Shown: positions 61,835-64,000 of the stretch, piece by piece
Position numbering within the stretch: position 1 is the first letter of the stretch
Layout: the number at the start of each line of letters is the position of its first letter
Origin: Monomorium pharaonis
Lineage: Eukaryota; Arthropoda; Insecta; Hymenoptera; Formicidae
DNA: 64,000 nucleotides
Assembly: GCF_013373865.1 (NCBI RefSeq)
Contig: NC_050468.1
Location: forward strand, 6,260,010-6,324,009
Direction of reading: 5' to 3'
Translations under genes and position numbers: made by a program
The notes under the pieces: model-generated
What the model saw: the letters and a program-made list of their open reading frames with translations, nothing else
What the model was told of the DNA's origin: nothing
Databases searched by the model: none

Positions 61835-63063
61835 CTGGAAAAAGAACCCGCGTGAAACTCATTAAAGTAATTAGCTTCTAACAGTTCTTGCGATCTGGAA
61901 ACGCTCGAGAGAGTCGGCGTTCCGCACTTTTTGCGTTCGGATTACATTGCGGGCAGGATCGTGGCTGACGTGCCTCGAGTAATGTTCCTACGTCGCGCGA
62001 ACGCCTCAAGATTGCTCGCAACGACATATTTCAATTAATACATGAATTATCTATTTTCCGAGCGTAGTAAGCTCGGTTCTGAAAAATCTTGCCGAAATTA
62101 ATCTTGCCGCGCAAGTTATATCCGCTTTCCTTACACGAAATCCATAACCTTCCGAAACTTTTCACGTAAACGGCATTTAAACAACTTTTATTTCGGCTAA
62201 TTTCTTGCTAGATAAGCGATTTTTGTCACACATGACAGGCTTTTAAGACACAAAGTTTAATGACGCAGCGTAACCAAAATGAAGTAAAATAATATTTTTG
62301 AACATCTGTAAAAAAAGGTGCATTTGTATTTACATAAATTTAGAAGAAGCTCTATGCATACATCAGCTGCAACTTCAATTCTAACGATTGTCAAGAAGTT
62401 GGTAGAAAGCCGTACCACAGTAGATTATGATAATAAAGTACAAATCCCATTCGTTTTTATCCCTCTCATCCTTCGATCGCCACGAGCGGATCGTTTTGTC
62501 GCGATTCAGCATAGTTAGAATTTACCGTCCGAAATGTAATCCAGTGGGTTAGACCTCGTCTTTTCCGATCGATCGCGCGCGCCTCGCCGCGCCATTCGAA
62601 GTGGGATTCCCGGACAGTGATATAAATTCGCGGCGTAACCGTGTTGGACACGTACCGATCTATCGCGCACGACGCCAGGATTTCGCCCGTACTGCCAAGA
62701 GCGTCTAAGACGTCCCGCACTTTTCTCCTTCCGTTGGCAGAAGTTGCCAGCCTTCGACCGGGTACTCCTGTGCCAAGCTATTATATTACGCAGACTATCA
62801 TCTTGAATTTTTTTTTTCTCCAGCCTCGCGCTGAGCTAAAGCACCGCGGCAGAGACGCTTGATTTTCGCCGCCCAAGAGAAAACTCGTAGAGAGACCCGA
62901 CCGGCCAATCTCTCCAACATTTAATCAACGCACGCCCACAGGGGCATAATATCGGACGTCGTAGCTTCTGCTCGGGAGAATCGTAAAAGCCATAGTAATT
63001 GCAAAACGATGTCGGCCGAAACGAACAGTCACGCCGGCTGTAAAACTTTACTCAGACTGCGGC

Positions 63064-63064
63064 A

Positions 63065-63102
<38 letters not shown>

Positions 63103-63108
63103 AACGAT
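63064..63108. repeat. (GAC)n trinucleotide repeat
   Basis: About 13 uninterrupted CGA/GAC units. Confidence 0.93.
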
Positions 63109-63532
63109 GGCGACAAAAAACGGAGGATAAGGCCGCGGTGCCGCCGCAGCTGTTATTGCGAGTCAACGATTATAGCGTTTCATAAGTTCATACGTAGAGC
63201 CTGGCTAAGCGAAATACCAAATTGTAGAAAGTCACAGAAAGAAAGGGGGCGTAATATCCGCATTACCTCGCATTGCCCCTCTCGCGACACGATATATTCC
63301 CTCGATTCTCGGGGATTTCCCCGAGATCAATACCCGACGAAGACACGGAGAAAAGGAAATAATATCCGTACGTCGTCACGTCCTTAGGGGAGTATAACGC
63401 TATAATAAGATTGCACGCTTCTGTCTGCACTAGAGAGAGAGAGAGAGAGACAAAGAGAACGAGCGTATCATTACGCTCGCTCGCACTACGCTCTACGAGT
63501 AATAAAATGCGTAATAAGATTTTTTCTTTGCT

Positions 63533-63534
<2 letters not shown>

Positions 63535-63579
<45 letters not shown>

Positions 63580-63580
63580 C
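63535..63580. repeat. (GT)n(GC)n compound microsatellite
   Basis: About 18 GT units pass directly into five GC units, a sequence type prone to Z-DNA. Confidence 0.93.
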
Positions 63581-64000
63581 TAGAGCATCGGGCTTTCACG
63601 CCAGGTTTAACGATCTCCATCCTCGAAGGAAAGGGCCGCCGAGAGTTGTACCAACTTTTCATTAGTCAATCGCCACGTCGCGTATGCATATGCATGCGGC
63701 GCACGTACGAGAAATAATTATTATAATTATACATTTCCTCGCAGCCGTGGCATTTTACCCGTTGCCCGTTGTTGTTGTCTGACTTCACTCACCCTTACGA
63801 GATAAATTTTCATTCACTGTGGTTCCCTTATGTAAATAGATACCCGCGCACACAATGGGATAATGCACCGCGCCGACGTGAAACGACGCAGTGGGTTATC
63901 AAGTATTCAAATTGCATTTAAGAGAAAAAAAATACGTGTACACTGTTATAACTACCGAGCATCACGGCTCTAAACCGCCGCAGCTTAATTGAGCGGCGAA

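Larger units (their letters stand above)
61835..64000. other. Upstream intron/5' region of the GPCR gene
   Basis: The exon with TM1 and the N-terminus must lie on the minus strand at higher coordinates and end in phase 1. I inspected candidate donors (GTACGT near 62655, GTGAGT near 63792), but the adjoining frames are not hydrophobic, so it is probably outside the window. The stretch contains a GAC repeat (63064-63108), a GT/GC repeat (63535-63580) and a 9-bp-arm palindrome at 63307-63326. Confidence 0.55.

Noticed and set aside
62466..62720. Candidate N-terminal GPCR exon on the minus strand (84 codons, internal donor GTACGT near 62655)
   Set aside because: It is not hydrophobic, so not TM1, and the donor phase does not match the phase-1 acceptor at 61834.
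63064..63108. GAC repeat considered as a coding poly-Asp/Arg tract
   Set aside because: No supporting open frame or splice context; the simple repeat explains it.

Overview
The window is eukaryotic, almost certainly insect, and probably from an ant or another hymenopteran. The lineage is inferred from the proteins, the abundant CpG, the microsatellites and the AT-rich intergenic DNA. No bacterial, viral, CRISPR or RNA-gene signal was found. Two protein-coding genes can be supported, and both run off the window at their 5' ends.

Gene 1 (+ strand, 3748-30756, with 3' UTR to about 31.35 kb) is Rdl, the insect ionotropic GABA receptor subunit. This Cys-loop chloride channel is the target of cyclodienes, fipronil, isoxazolines and meta-diamides. 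The window holds everything from exon 3 to the stop codon: two alternative 68-bp exon 3 copies (3748-3815, 8031-8098), exon 4 (15821-16047), exon 5 with the Cys loop (17101-17183), two alternative 138-bp exon 6 copies (24133-24270, 25514-25651), exon 7 with M1-M3 (26962-27246), exon 8 (27950-28095), exon 9 (29854-29998) and exon 10 with M4 and stop (30611-30756). One splice choice gives an uninterrupted 412-residue reading frame. All junctions are GT-AG and all phases agree. The signal peptide and first extracellular residues (exons 1-2) are not in the window.

From 31.4 to 55.9 kb lies about 24.5 kb of intergenic DNA between the convergent 3' ends of the two genes. It holds simple repeats, three probable non-autonomous or foldback repeat elements (about 41.2, 42.6 and 45.7 kb), a GC-rich block near 45 kb with a CTCF-like motif and two opposed splice donors, and a strong hairpin at 55.6 kb.

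Gene 2 (- strand, 61834 down to 55973) is the 3' part of a rhodopsin-like (class A) orphan GPCR. One exon covers TM2-TM3 (61618-61834) and one covers TM4-TM7 plus the C-tail (55973-56633). Its TM3 motif is E-N-Y instead of D/E-R-Y, and its TM7 motif is N-N-L-L-Y instead of N-P-x-x-Y. The intron between the two exons carries a decayed copy of the TM3 exon (about 58301-58395) with a stop codon and a lost splice donor. This exon relic appears to be the least expected item in the window. The N-terminal/TM1 exon was not found.
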